A DNA stretch of 64,000 nucleotides from Methylobacillus flagellatus_A (GCF_031344055.1 NZ_JADBEN010000001.1), one strand, 5' to 3'. Counted from the stretch's first letter, positions 7,759-17,270 are shown. A program made the numbers and translations. The notes: generated by a model from the sequence alone, not told the origin.

Positions 7759-8871
7759 TTAGAACAAGCCAAATTGTTCAGGTTTCCCTGGCGGTCGGAA
7801 CAGCCCGGTATTCATCTCCAGGTTGCGCTGGTTGAGCCCTAGTTTCTTGGTCGCCAGCTTGAAGCGTTGGCGGATCATGTCGGCGAATATGCCCTTGCCC
7901 CTCATGCGCTCATGGAACTCGGACTGGTTGTTTTGCCCGCCCCGGCTTTGGCGGATGATGCTCATCACATGGCCGGCCTTGAGCGGGTAGTGGTGCTGCA
8001 GCCATTCCTCGAACAGCGGTGCGACTTCCAGGGGCAGCCGCAACAGCACATAACCCGCGCTGGCGGCCCCGGCATCGTGGGCGGCAGCCAGTATCTCTTC
8101 CATTTCCGGGTCAGTCAGCACCGGGATAACCGGCGCCGTCATCACGCCAACCGGAATCCCGGCCGCATGCAGGCGCCTGATCGTCTCCAGGCGGCGCTGT
8201 GGCGCTGCAGCACGTGGTTCCAACGTGCGGCTGATCTGGTTGCTCAAGGTGGTGACTGAAATGAAGACCTGGGCCAGCCCTTCGTTTGCCATCTTGGACA
8301 GGATATCGATATCGCGCTCCACCATGGCGGCTTTGGTGACGATGCTGACGGGATGCTTGAACTCCGCCAATACCTGCAGGATCTGCCGTGTGAGCTCTTG
8401 TTGCTTTTCCAGCGGCTGGTAAGGGTCGGTGTTGGTTCCTATTGCCATGGGCGCGCAACGGTAATTCTTCTTGCTCAACTCCTTGCGCAGCAGGCTTGCA
8501 GCATCCGGCTTGACCAGGATGCGGCTTTCGAAATCCAGCCCGGCCGAAAGGCCCAGGTAGGTATGGGTAGGGCGCGCAAAGCAATAGATGCATCCATGCT
8601 CGCATCCGCGGTAGGGATTGATCGAGCGGTCGAAAGGGATGTCCGGTGATTTGACCCAGTTAATGATGCTGCGCGTGCTGTCGATCAGCACTTCGGTGGC
8701 AAGCGGCGCCAGGTCTTGTTCCAGATTGCTCCAGCCGTCATCGATATCCGCATGTTGCAGATGATCGAAGCGGCCGCTGTGGTTGCTGATCGCGCCGCGC
8801 CCCTTGAACACCAACGGGCGCAACACGGCATGGGCGTGCAATGGATTACCAGGGGATTTCTTGTCCGTCAT
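7759..8871 (-). CDS. PA0069-family radical SAM protein
   Basis: The product is about 370 residues. It holds a radical SAM cluster motif, CEHGCIYCF, in the context INPYRGCEHGCIYCFARPTH that marks the spore-lyase/PA0069-like group. Further conserved stretches are AIGTNTDPYQPLEK and VSIVTKAAMVERD. The family binds a 4Fe-4S cluster and cleaves S-adenosylmethionine; its physiological substrate is unknown. The ATG at 8871 overlaps the 3' end of the upstream dehydrogenase gene by 26 bases. An ATG at 8898 is also in frame but lengthens the overlap. Neither start has a clear ribosome-binding site. Confidence 0.88.
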   Translation of the reverse strand: MTDKKSPGNPLHAHAVLRPLVFKGRGAISNHSGRFDHLQHADIDDGWSNLEQDLAPLATEVLIDSTRSIINWVKSPDIPFDRSINPYRGCEHGCIYCFARPTHTYLGLSAGLDFESRILVKPDAASLLRKELSKKNYRCAPMAIGTNTDPYQPLEKQQELTRQILQVLAEFKHPVSIVTKAAMVERDIDILSKMANEGLAQVFISVTTLSNQISRTLEPRAAAPQRRLETIRRLHAAGIPVGVMTAPVIPVLTDPEMEEILAAAHDAGAASAGYVLLRLPLEVAPLFEEWLQHHYPLKAGHVMSIIRQSRGGQNNQSEFHERMRGKGIFADMIRQRFKLATKKLGLNQRNLEMNTGLFRPPGKPEQFGLF

Positions 8872-9544
8872 ATGCGTAAAATTTGCCTGCATCCGCAAGC
8901 GTGGCGTGGTCTATTACCTGGCGCAGGCCGCTAATGCTCTGCTGGGTGTTGATCAATGCGTTAGGGCCGCCCATATCGGTCAGCACCCAGCCGGGATGCA
9001 GCACCAGGGTCGTAACGCCTTCTTTTGCCAGTTCGATCGCCAGGCTTTTGGTGATCATATTGAGCGCGGTCTTGCTGGAACGGTATATGTAGCTGCCGCC
9101 ACTGGTGTTGTCCGCAATACTGCCCATCTTGCTGGTCATATTGACAAGCTTCTTGACCTGCCCCTGTTTCAAATGGGGAGTGAAGGCCTGGGCCATCTTG
9201 AACGGCGCCAGGCTGTTGATGCGGAATGCCTCGATCCATGCTTCATAATCCGCATCTGCAAAGAACTGGGTTGGGCTATCAGGGTAAATCCCGGCATTGT
9301 TGATCAATACGTCAATCGGCTGGCCTGACAACGAGGCGGCCAATTCGTCCACCTGGTGGAAATTGCCCACGTCCAGCTTATGCACGCTGACCAAGTCCTT
9401 GAAACGGGATGCAAGCTGCAACAGCTCCTCGGCCGATTCCGGCTGGCGACAGCAGGCCAATACATGCCAGCCGGCGTCGGCATATTGTCGTGTGAATTCA
9501 AGGCCCAGGCCGCGATTGGCGCCGGTAATGAGGACAGTTGCCAT
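8846..9544 (-). CDS. Short-chain dehydrogenase/reductase (C-factor-like SDR)
   Basis: This 232-residue classical SDR has the cofactor motif GANRGLG near the N-terminus, LINNAGIY (NNAG motif), a catalytic Ser in MTSKMGS and the YxxxK pair in YIYRSSK. It is a cytosolic NAD(P)-dependent oxidoreductase of unknown substrate. The sequence resembles the group annotated as C-factor or carbonyl reductase-like. It overlaps the radical SAM gene at its 3' end, so the two are probably co-transcribed leftwards. It is divergent from the EPS regulator gene. Confidence 0.88.
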   Translation of the reverse strand: MATVLITGANRGLGLEFTRQYADAGWHVLACCRQPESAEELLQLASRFKDLVSVHKLDVGNFHQVDELAASLSGQPIDVLINNAGIYPDSPTQFFADADYEAWIEAFRINSLAPFKMAQAFTPHLKQGQVKKLVNMTSKMGSIADNTSGGSYIYRSSKTALNMITKSLAIELAKEGVTTLVLHPGWVLTDMGGPNALINTQQSISGLRQVIDHATLADAGKFYAYDGQEIPW

Positions 9545-9634
9545 GCTTCAATGCTCCGTAGTGACTAGGGCTAACTAGGATAACATCCGGGGGTGAATTT
9601 TTCAGGGTTGTGAGGATTGAAAAGTTTTTGTAAA

Positions 9635-9657
9635 CTGCGTTCATCATTTGAACGCAG
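9635..9657. promoter_or_regulatory. Perfect inverted repeat upstream of the EPS regulator, candidate operator
   Basis: CTGCGTTCA (9635-9643) and TGAACGCAG (9649-9657) form a perfect 9-base inverted repeat around 5 bases. It lies 17 bases before the ATG of the MarR-type regulator, in the divergent region. No T-tract follows, which argues against a terminator. MarR-family proteins bind such dyads and often autoregulate, so it is a good candidate site for the adjacent gene product. Confidence 0.5.
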
Positions 9658-9674
9658 TGTGATCCAATATATTC

Positions 9675-10016
9675 ATGCTCACCGACGAATACCGGTACAA
9701 GATCCTCAAGCTGGTGCAGGAAAAGCCGGAGATCAGCCAGCGTGAGCTGGCGAAGGCTTTGGGTATCAGCCTGGGAAAGACGAATTTCTGCCTCAAGGCC
9801 TTGGCTGAAGTCGGCTTGCTCAAGGTTTCCAACTTCCGCAACAGCAAGAATAAGCTGGCCTATATGTATGTGCTGACGCCTAAAGGGATAGAGGAGAAAG
9901 CCGGTATCACCATGCGGTTCCTTAAATACAAAATGCAAGAATATGAAAACCTGCAGGCGGAAATCGAAGAGCTGCGCCGGGCAGCAGGTGAATCGGTGGA
10001 TGAGGGAGTCAAATGA
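9675..10016 (+). CDS. MarR-type EPS-associated transcriptional regulator
   Basis: The 113-residue protein has a winged helix in the first 70 residues (EISQRELAKALGISLGKTNF) and a C-terminal helical, charged tail likely to be a coiled coil (MQEYENLQAEIEELRRAAGE). It matches the short MarR-like family that recurrently precedes exopolysaccharide and O-antigen clusters. Its stop overlaps the manC start in ATGA, so it heads the long sugar operon. Regulation of that operon is inferred from position and family. Confidence 0.88.
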   Translation: MLTDEYRYKILKLVQEKPEISQRELAKALGISLGKTNFCLKALAEVGLLKVSNFRNSKNKLAYMYVLTPKGIEEKAGITMRFLKYKMQEYENLQAEIEELRRAAGESVDEGVK

Positions 10017-11425
10017 GCGAGCGCTATGCCGTGATGCTTTGCGGAGGTTCGGGTACGCGGTTATGGCCGTTGTCACGCACATTGCGGCCCAAGCAGCTTC
10101 TTGCCTTGAACGGCAAGGAAACCTTGCTTCAGCAAACTGCGCTGCGTCTTTCCCGTCATGTACAGTCCAGTAACCTGATTACCGTCACTCACGAGGATCA
10201 CAAGTTCGAGGTCAAGGGCCAGCTTGCCGACATCCTGCCGGAGGCAATCAACGGCGTCATGGCAGAACCGTGCGCCCGCAATACACTGCCTGCCATTGCA
10301 TGGGCTGTCAGCCGCATCCATCTTCAATCCCCGGACGCGATCGTCGGCGTCTTTCCTTCTGATCATTCGATTGATAATGAAGAAGCTTTCCATCAGGCTT
10401 GGGCTGCTGCGGAAGAGGGAGCGGCCCAGGGATACCTCACCCTGCTTGGCATATCGCCGACCGAGCCGGCAACCGGTTACGGATATATCCAGCCTGCCGA
10501 TACGACTGTCGGAGGCAATTCCGGGCATGCCATATACGAAGTCGCCCGTTTCGTGGAGAAGCCCGACCGGGCCAATGCTGAAGCGTTCCTGGCGCAAGGC
10601 TATTTGTGGAATAGCGGCATGTTCGTTTTCCGTGCCGATATCTTTATGCAATTGCTGGCCGAACATCAGCCTGAAATCAGTGCATTGATAAGCAAGCTCG
10701 ATAGCGGAAACCTGGCCGAAGAATATGCAAAACTGCCCAATGTTTCCATTGACTACGGATTGGCTGAAAAAGTGAGCAGCGCCGCTGTCGTACCGGTCGA
10801 TATGGCCTGGAGCGACCTAGGCAATTGGGATTCGATCTATCAGCGCAATGGCAAGAATGCCGATGACAATGTCTGCGAGGGCGACGTCATCGCTTTGGAT
10901 ACCAACAACAGCCTGTTATGGAACACGCATGGCTTATTGGCAACATTGGGTGTCAGCAACCTCGCCATCATCCAGACCGCTGATGCCACCTTGATCTGTG
11001 ATCGCGGACGGACCGAGGACATCAAGCAGTTGGTGGCGTTGGTGCAGAAGCAAAAACCTGAGCTTACCGAGCTGCATCGGACAGTTCAGCGTCCCTGGGG
11101 AGCATATACCGTGTTGGAGGAAGGCATCAATTTTAAGATCAAGCGCATCTCGGTCAACCCCGGCGCCAGCCTTTCAATGCAAATGCATCACCACCGGTCT
11201 GAACACTGGGTGGTAGTGTCCGGCGTTGCCCGCATTACCAATGGCGATCGGGAAGTCACATTAACAGAAAACGAATCCACATATATTCCCAAAACCCACC
11301 GTCACCGATTATCGAATCCGGGAGATGTGCCGTTGCATATCATCGAAGTGCAATGCGGCGAATATGTTGGAGAGGACGATATTGTCCGCTTTGAAGATAC
11401 TTATGGAAGGTGTGAGAAACAATGA
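10013..11425 (+). CDS. manC: Mannose-1-phosphate guanylyltransferase / mannose-6-phosphate isomerase
   Basis: This 470-residue type II bifunctional enzyme makes GDP-mannose. The nucleotidyltransferase domain starts with the pyrophosphorylase signature LCGGSGTRLWPLSR and contains FVEKP (residues 1 to about 340). A cupin-like isomerase domain follows (about 355-460; RPWGAYTVLEEG, QMHHHRSEHWVVVSG with metal-binding histidines). It overlaps the regulator and gmd by four bases each. It supplies the precursor for the GDP-fucose genes that follow. Confidence 0.95.
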   Translation: MSERYAVMLCGGSGTRLWPLSRTLRPKQLLALNGKETLLQQTALRLSRHVQSSNLITVTHEDHKFEVKGQLADILPEAINGVMAEPCARNTLPAIAWAVSRIHLQSPDAIVGVFPSDHSIDNEEAFHQAWAAAEEGAAQGYLTLLGISPTEPATGYGYIQPADTTVGGNSGHAIYEVARFVEKPDRANAEAFLAQGYLWNSGMFVFRADIFMQLLAEHQPEISALISKLDSGNLAEEYAKLPNVSIDYGLAEKVSSAAVVPVDMAWSDLGNWDSIYQRNGKNADDNVCEGDVIALDTNNSLLWNTHGLLATLGVSNLAIIQTADATLICDRGRTEDIKQLVALVQKQKPELTELHRTVQRPWGAYTVLEEGINFKIKRISVNPGASLSMQMHHHRSEHWVVVSGVARITNGDREVTLTENESTYIPKTHRHRLSNPGDVPLHIIEVQCGEYVGEDDIVRFEDTYGRCEKQ

Positions 11426-12507
11426 GCAAGGTTGCTTTGATTACGGGTGTTACCGGGCAGGATGGCGCCTATCTATCTGAATTTCTATTGAATAAAGGCT
11501 ATATAGTCCACGGCATCAAGCGCCGTGCATCGTTGTTCAATACCGATCGTATCGACCATCTGTACCAGGACCCGCATGTCGACAATCAGAACTTCATCCT
11601 GCATTACGGCGACCTGACCGACTCCACCAACCTCATCCGCATCATCCAGCAAGTCCAGCCGGACGAAATCTACAACCTGGCGGCCATGAGCCACGTCGCG
11701 GTCAGCTTCGAAACTCCCGAATACACCGCCAATGCCGACGGCATCGGCACCCTGCGCATTCTCGAAGCCATCCGCATTCTCGGTCTCGAGAAAAAGACGC
11801 GCTTCTACCAAGCTTCGACTTCCGAACTCTATGGCCTGGTGCAAGAAGTCCCACAAAAGGAAACCACCCCATTCTATCCGCGCAGCCCTTATGCCGTCGC
11901 CAAACTCTATGCCTACTGGATTACCGTCAACTACCGCGAGGCTTATGGCATCTATGCCTGCAATGGCATCCTGTTCAACCACGAGAGTCCGCTGCGCGGC
12001 GAAACCTTCGTCACCCGCAAGATCACCCGCGCCCTGGCGCGAATCAAACTGGGGCTGCAAGACAGCCTCTACCTAGGTAATCTTGACGCATTGCGCGACT
12101 GGGGCCACGCCAAGGACTACGTCGAAATGCAATGGCTCATGCTGCAACAAGAGCACCCAGAAGACTTCGTGATTGCCACCGGCGTCCAGTACAGCGTCCG
12201 CGACTTCGTCAACGCCGCCGCCAAGGAGCTCGGCATCGCCATTACTTGGCAAGGACAGGGCGTCGACGAAAAAGGCTATGACAGCAACGGCAAAGCCATC
12301 GTCCAAGTCGATCCGCGCTATTTCCGTCCTACCGAAGTCGAAACCCTGCTGGGCGACCCGGCCAAGGCCAAGCAAAAACTCGGCTGGACTCCCAAGACCA
12401 GTTTCCAGGAACTTGTCTCCGAAATGGTGCGGGAAGACCTCAAGAGCGCCGAGCGTGACGAACTCGTCAAGAAGCACGGCTTCGCTGCTTATGACTACAA
12501 CGAATAG
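11422..12507 (+). CDS. gmd: GDP-mannose 4,6-dehydratase
   Basis: The 361-residue SDR converts GDP-mannose to GDP-4-keto-6-deoxymannose. The N-terminal NADP motif is GVTGQDGAYLSEFLL. AASTSELYG gives the catalytic Thr/Ser and Glu, and SPYAVAKLYAYW the YxxxK. The substrate-loop motif FNHESPLRGETFVTRKI is diagnostic for Gmd. Its codon use is strongly C-ended, sharply unlike the AT-rich flippase gene two genes downstream. Confidence 0.97.
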   Translation: MSKVALITGVTGQDGAYLSEFLLNKGYIVHGIKRRASLFNTDRIDHLYQDPHVDNQNFILHYGDLTDSTNLIRIIQQVQPDEIYNLAAMSHVAVSFETPEYTANADGIGTLRILEAIRILGLEKKTRFYQASTSELYGLVQEVPQKETTPFYPRSPYAVAKLYAYWITVNYREAYGIYACNGILFNHESPLRGETFVTRKITRALARIKLGLQDSLYLGNLDALRDWGHAKDYVEMQWLMLQQEHPEDFVIATGVQYSVRDFVNAAAKELGIAITWQGQGVDEKGYDSNGKAIVQVDPRYFRPTEVETLLGDPAKAKQKLGWTPKTSFQELVSEMVREDLKSAERDELVKKHGFAAYDYNE

Positions 12508-12524
12508 CAGGGCAGGGCGCATTA

Positions 12525-13502
12525 ATGGATAAGCATGCACGCATCTATGTGGCGGGCCACCGAGGCCTGGTTGGTTCCGCCATCGTCAGGAATCTCGAAG
12601 CCAAGGGGTATGCCAACATCCTCAAGCGCACCCGCGCCGAACTCGACCTGACCGACGAAAAAGCCACGGACCAATTCTTTGCCGAATACAAGCCGGAATA
12701 CGTTTTCCTGGCCGCAGCCAAGGTCGGCGGCATCGTCGCCAACAACACCTACCCGGCAGAATTCATCCGCGACAACCTTGCCATCCAGACCAATGTCATC
12801 CACAGCGCCTGGAAGCACGGCGTTGCCCGGCTCCTGTTCCTGGGCTCCAGTTGCATCTACCCCAAGCATGCCCCGCAGCCCATGAAAGAAGAACACCTGC
12901 TCACCGGCCCATTGGAACCGACCAACCGCCCTTATGCGTTGGCCAAGATCGCCGGTATCGAAATGTGCTGGAGCTACAACCGCCAATACGGCACCCAATA
13001 CCTCGCCGCCATGCCCACCAACCTCTATGGTCCTGGCGACAACTACCACCCCGAAAACAGCCACGTCATCCCGGCCTTGCTGCGCAAATTCCACGAAGCC
13101 AAGCAGAACAATCAGCCCACCGTCACAGTCTGGGGCACTGGTACTCCCAGAAGAGAGTTCCTCTACAGCGACGACATGGCTGATGCCTGCGTTTATCTCA
13201 TGAATCTGCCGCAAGACCAATATCGAGCATTGCTGGGTAGCGACGAAAGCCAGAGCGGCAGATTCGAACCACCGCTTATCAACGTTGGCGTAGGCGAAGA
13301 CATCACCATCAAAGCACTAGCGGAGCTCGTCAAACAAATCGTGGACTATCAAGGCAACATCGAATTCGACGCCACCAAGCCGGATGGAACACCGAGGAAG
13401 CTCATGGATGTGACAAGACTTACGAAGGCTAGATGGAGAGCTAATACAGCTTTAAAGCAAGGCCTAGTCATAGCCTATCAAGATTTTTTGGTTTATCAGT
13501 AG
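12525..13502 (+). CDS. fcl: GDP-L-fucose synthase
   Basis: The 325-residue epimerase/reductase turns GDP-4-keto-6-deoxymannose into GDP-L-fucose. Visible are GHRGLVGSAIVRNLE (NADP binding), LGSSCIYPK with the catalytic Ser and Cys, and the YALAKIAG YxxxK. The final 30 or so codons are markedly AT-richer than the rest of the gene, although the protein remains collinear with the family. This marks a composition break that continues into the flippase. Confidence 0.96.
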   Translation: MDKHARIYVAGHRGLVGSAIVRNLEAKGYANILKRTRAELDLTDEKATDQFFAEYKPEYVFLAAAKVGGIVANNTYPAEFIRDNLAIQTNVIHSAWKHGVARLLFLGSSCIYPKHAPQPMKEEHLLTGPLEPTNRPYALAKIAGIEMCWSYNRQYGTQYLAAMPTNLYGPGDNYHPENSHVIPALLRKFHEAKQNNQPTVTVWGTGTPRREFLYSDDMADACVYLMNLPQDQYRALLGSDESQSGRFEPPLINVGVGEDITIKALAELVKQIVDYQGNIEFDATKPDGTPRKLMDVTRLTKARWRANTALKQGLVIAYQDFLVYQ

Positions 13503-13505
13503 CAT

Positions 13506-14846
13506 ATGAATCAATTGTGGATTAAGTATTTGCCAAGATTCATCCAGAGTCGATTGGATGGGCGTGTTAATTTGCAAGCAGCACTAGGAAATAGTGGGTG
13601 GTTAATTGCTGATAAGGTGCTGCGGATGGGGGTTGGTCTTATAGTGGGGGTGTGGATTGCTCGTTACTTAGGGCCGGAGCAATTTGGATTATGGAACTAT
13701 GTAATTGCATTTACAGCATTATTTTCAGCATTTGCGACATTAGGTCTTGATAGTATTGTTGTTAGAGATATTGTGAAGTATCCAGATAGAACAAATAAGT
13801 TGCTTGGCACTGCTTTTATTCTAAAGATATTTTCTGGATTAATTGCATTAATTATTACACTTATAGCAATTTATTTTGTTAGGGGTGGTGAGCCAAATGT
13901 GATGTGGTTGGTTGGTATCACTGCAGTAGGATTTATTTTTCAATCGATCAATGTAATAGATTTTTATTTTCAGGCGAAAGTTAAATCTAAATATACTGTA
14001 ATTTCTGCAACTATTTCTTTTACTATTATTACTATTTTTAAAGTTATTTTCTTGCTAACCTCTGCTCCTTTGGAGGCTTTTGTGTTGGCGGCATTGGCTG
14101 AAATAGTTATGACCAGTCTTTTTATGATTGCAGCATATTATTTTAATGGTAATCACATCAAGGTTTGGGTTTTTGATAAAAAGATAGCAGTAGGTTTGTT
14201 AAAGGATAGTTGGCCGTTAATATTATCTAGCTTTGCAATCATGATCTATATGAGAATTGATCAGATTATGATTGGGGATATATTAGATAATGAGGCTGTA
14301 GGGTTATTTTCTGCAGCAGTGAGGATAAGTGAATTATGGTATTTTGTGCCCATGGCAATTGTTAACTCTGTTTTGCCATCTATCATAGATATGAAAAGTA
14401 AAAATGAATTGGTATATGATAAAAAAGTGATAAAGCTTTTTAATGTTCTTGTGATTATTGCAATAATCATCGCAGTTTTAATGAGTTTTTTTAGTGATGT
14501 TATTGTAAGTGTTTTATTTGGAAAGCATTATTACTCTGCATCATCTGTGCTAATTATACATATATGGACAGGAATTTTTGTTGTTCTAGGCGTGGCAAGT
14601 AGTAGCTGGCTTACTATTGAAGATATGCAAAAATATAGTTTTTATAGAACCCTAAATGGATGTGTGGTGAATGTTGCTCTGAATTTATTATTGATTCCAA
14701 AGTATGGAATTAATGGAGCGGCATTTTCAACTGTTATTTCTTATGGCGTCTCAGTCTTTTCTGTAGGGTTTTTTAAGAGAGGTAGGAAATTGTTTTTCAT
14801 GATGGTTATGTCAATGAATCCTTTTTTATATGCTAAAAATAATTAA
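13506..14846 (+). CDS. Wzx-like polysaccharide flippase (PST/MATE superfamily)
   Basis: The 446-residue integral membrane protein has about 12 hydrophobic segments. Its N-terminus is typical of O-antigen flippases (SGWLIADKVLRMGVGLIVGV, then RYLGPEQFGLWNYVIAF). Such proteins move undecaprenyl-linked repeat units across the inner membrane. The gene is conspicuously AT-rich compared with gmd and fcl, a usual sign of horizontally exchanged O-antigen genes. It begins three bases after fcl and overlaps the next gene by 17 bases. Confidence 0.9.
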   Translation: MNQLWIKYLPRFIQSRLDGRVNLQAALGNSGWLIADKVLRMGVGLIVGVWIARYLGPEQFGLWNYVIAFTALFSAFATLGLDSIVVRDIVKYPDRTNKLLGTAFILKIFSGLIALIITLIAIYFVRGGEPNVMWLVGITAVGFIFQSINVIDFYFQAKVKSKYTVISATISFTIITIFKVIFLLTSAPLEAFVLAALAEIVMTSLFMIAAYYFNGNHIKVWVFDKKIAVGLLKDSWPLILSSFAIMIYMRIDQIMIGDILDNEAVGLFSAAVRISELWYFVPMAIVNSVLPSIIDMKSKNELVYDKKVIKLFNVLVIIAIIIAVLMSFFSDVIVSVLFGKHYYSASSVLIIHIWTGIFVVLGVASSSWLTIEDMQKYSFYRTLNGCVVNVALNLLLIPKYGINGAAFSTVISYGVSVFSVGFFKRGRKLFFMMVMSMNPFLYAKNN

Positions 14847-15546
14847 GATTTTAATAAAAAAAATTTTTCCTTCTAATATGGTAAATAGAGTTTTTGAAAC
14901 TTTAAATATTCATTTTGATAGGTTTTCGATAAAGTCTTACTCTCAAGAAGGGGAGGATTTGATTCTAAATAGAATTTTTGAACAACGTTCCTCTGGCTAC
15001 TATATAGATATTGGTGCTCACCATCCCTTAAGGTTCTCAAATACCTATTTGTTTTATAGTCGAGGGTGGCGTGGACTATGCATAGATCCATCGCATGAAG
15101 CGATTGCACTATTCAAGCGAAAACGTCCCAGGGATGTGGCCTTGGAAATGGGGGTTTCCAATCAGGAGTCTGAGCTGACCTATTACATGTTCGATGAACC
15201 AGCGCTCAATACCTTCAGCGAAAGCCTTGCTGATCAACGTGTGAAAACCACAGCATACAAGCGCATCGGTACCCGCTCCGTGCCGGTGCGGCCTTTGAAG
15301 AAAATTCTGGATGAGGTGCTGTTGCCAGGCACTGTCATAGACTTCATGACCATAGATGTCGAGGGGCTTGATTATCAAGTGCTGGAGTCTAACGACTGGT
15401 CTAAATACAGGCCACGTATCGTGCTGGCGGAAGCACTCGATGACGAGGCTGGGGAGCGCATACGAAGTTTCATGGCTATGCATCATTACAAAGTGATCGC
15501 TCGCACGTTTAACACTGAGTTCTATGAAGATGGTTTGAAGCCGTAA
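14830..15546 (+). CDS. FkbM-family methyltransferase
   Basis: The 238-residue protein contains the FkbM SAM-binding signature YYIDIGAHHPLRFSNTYLFY, followed by GWRGLCIDPS and DFMTIDVEGLDYQVLES (motif with the Asp-Val-Glu-Gly loop). Family members O-methylate sugars or other small groups. The first third (to about 15110) is AT-rich like the flippase; the rest is GC-richer. This suggests a recombination joint inside the gene. The sugar position modified is unknown. Confidence 0.85.
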   Translation: MLKIIKILIKKIFPSNMVNRVFETLNIHFDRFSIKSYSQEGEDLILNRIFEQRSSGYYIDIGAHHPLRFSNTYLFYSRGWRGLCIDPSHEAIALFKRKRPRDVALEMGVSNQESELTYYMFDEPALNTFSESLADQRVKTTAYKRIGTRSVPVRPLKKILDEVLLPGTVIDFMTIDVEGLDYQVLESNDWSKYRPRIVLAEALDDEAGERIRSFMAMHHYKVIARTFNTEFYEDGLKP

Positions 15547-15552
15547 ACCAGT

Positions 15553-16458
15553 ATGTTAAATCTAGCCCCTGTTGCCTTATTCGTTTATAACCGGCCTGAT
15601 CATACAAAAAAGACTGTTGAGGCCCTCAAAAGCAATACTTTGTCTGCTGATACAGACTTGTTGATTTTTTCCGATGCTGCGAAAACTGCCACACAGCAAA
15701 CTATGGTGGATGCTGTGAGAGCTTTTGTACGTAACATTGAGGGGTTCAAATCCATCACCGTGGTGGAGCGGAAGTCCAACCTGGGTTTGGCTGCCTCGAT
15801 TATTGACGGGGTTACTACTGTAGTCAAAGCTCATGGAAAGGTGATTGTGCTTGAGGATGATATGGTGACCAGTCCTTATTTTCTTCAGTACATGAATGAT
15901 GGTCTGACCAAGTATGCTGCAACAAAGAAAGTGGCAAGCATTCATGCCTATGTCTATCCGATTGCAGATTTACCTGAAACTTTCTTTTTGCGTGGCGCTG
16001 ATTGCTGGGGTTGGGCAACATGGGAGGATAGATGGGCCTGGTTCGAGGCTGATGGCAGCAAACTGTTGGCGCAATTAAGCCAGCGCAATTTGCTCAAGAC
16101 ATTTGATTTCAATGGTAGTTATGCCTATTCAAATATGTTGCGAGATCAGATTGCAGGCCGTAATAATTCCTGGGCCATTCGCTGGCATGCCAGTGTATTT
16201 TTACTCAATAAGTTGACCCTCTACTCAGGGAAGTCCTTGGTAACTAATATTGGCCATGATGGGTCGGGTGTGCATTGTGGGGAAAGTGATAGTTATGCGT
16301 CAGAGCTGCTGAATTCGCCCTTGATTCTGGCTGATATTCCATTGACTGAAAATCAGCAGGCCTTCAAGAATTTTGAGCAATTTTTCCGTAAGAATAATTT
16401 ATCTTTATTACGTAAATTTTTTATCAAAATAAACACATTTATTAAGAAGTTTTTATGA
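15553..16458 (+). CDS. Glycosyltransferase (GT-A fold, HlpA-like)
   Basis: The 301-residue protein starts APVALFVYNRPDHTKKTVEA, the N-terminus of a GT-A family sometimes annotated as HlpA-like. It has an acidic metal/nucleotide motif, VIVLEDDMVTSPYFLQYMN, and a conserved GADCWGWATWEDRW block. It is presumably a cytosolic transferase for one linkage of the repeat unit; donor and acceptor cannot be told. It starts seven bases after the FkbM gene and overlaps the next gene by four bases. Confidence 0.8.
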   Translation: MLNLAPVALFVYNRPDHTKKTVEALKSNTLSADTDLLIFSDAAKTATQQTMVDAVRAFVRNIEGFKSITVVERKSNLGLAASIIDGVTTVVKAHGKVIVLEDDMVTSPYFLQYMNDGLTKYAATKKVASIHAYVYPIADLPETFFLRGADCWGWATWEDRWAWFEADGSKLLAQLSQRNLLKTFDFNGSYAYSNMLRDQIAGRNNSWAIRWHASVFLLNKLTLYSGKSLVTNIGHDGSGVHCGESDSYASELLNSPLILADIPLTENQQAFKNFEQFFRKNNLSLLRKFFIKINTFIKKFL

Positions 16459-17270
16459 ATCTGACCCAGCTCATCAAGGCATTTTGTCCGCCAGTTTTAT
16501 TCCAAATTTTCCGTCAATTCAGACAGCGCAGGACCAGCTCTTCATTTGCTGGGGATTATGCTTCCTGGGCACTGGCTAAACAAAATAGCAGTGGCTATGA
16601 TGCAGCGAATATTCTCAGCACCATCCAGAACTCTGCCCTCAAGGTCAGGCGCGGCGAAGCCATTTTTGAACGCGACTCGGTATGCTTTTACCATGTGGAG
16701 TATCGATATCCGGCCTTGTCTGGCTTGCTGTATGCCGCGCAAGTCTCAGGTGGCCAGTTGAGCGTGCTTGACTTTGGCGGTTCCCTGGCCAGCTTTTATT
16801 CCCAGCATGCCAAGATATTGTCTGCGGTGAAAAATCTGCGCTGGGGGGTTGTTGAACAGCCACATTTTGTTGACTGGGGCCAGGAACATCTGACGACAGC
16901 CAATTTGAAGTTTTATCATACACCTGCTGAATTTTTATCCGAGGGCGCACCGAATGTTATTTTTCTCTCCAGTGTGTTGCAGTACATAGAGCAGCCTTAC
17001 CAACTGTTAGCAGAGCTGATGAAGCTGGAGGCTGATTTCTTCCTGTTTGATCGCACAGCATTTTATGATGGTGATGATCGCTTAACGGTACAGACCGTAC
17101 CTGCTGCGATATATCCTGCAAGTTATCCTGCCTGGTTTTTATCTTGGTCCAAGTTTTTACAGACGATGACGAGCAATGGCTATGAAATTGTGATGGAATT
17201 TCCCGGGACAGATCTGACGGAAATTGGCTATTACAAGGGATTGCTATTCAAGCGGATTGTTCAACATTAA
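16455..17270 (+). CDS. TIGR04325-type methyltransferase
   Basis: This 271-residue protein has the hallmarks of the LIC12133/TIGR04325 group: GDYASWALAKQNSSGYDAAN, RYPALSGLLYAA and a SAM-binding LSVLDFGGSLASFYSQH. Members sit in surface-polysaccharide clusters and are assumed to methylate a sugar; direct functional data are scarce. It overlaps the preceding transferase by four bases. It is followed by a 99-base gap that holds a TATAAT at 17307-17312, a possible internal promoter without a clear -35. Confidence 0.8.
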   Translation: MNLTQLIKAFCPPVLFQIFRQFRQRRTSSSFAGDYASWALAKQNSSGYDAANILSTIQNSALKVRRGEAIFERDSVCFYHVEYRYPALSGLLYAAQVSGGQLSVLDFGGSLASFYSQHAKILSAVKNLRWGVVEQPHFVDWGQEHLTTANLKFYHTPAEFLSEGAPNVIFLSSVLQYIEQPYQLLAELMKLEADFFLFDRTAFYDGDDRLTVQTVPAAIYPASYPAWFLSWSKFLQTMTSNGYEIVMEFPGTDLTEIGYYKGLLFKRIVQH

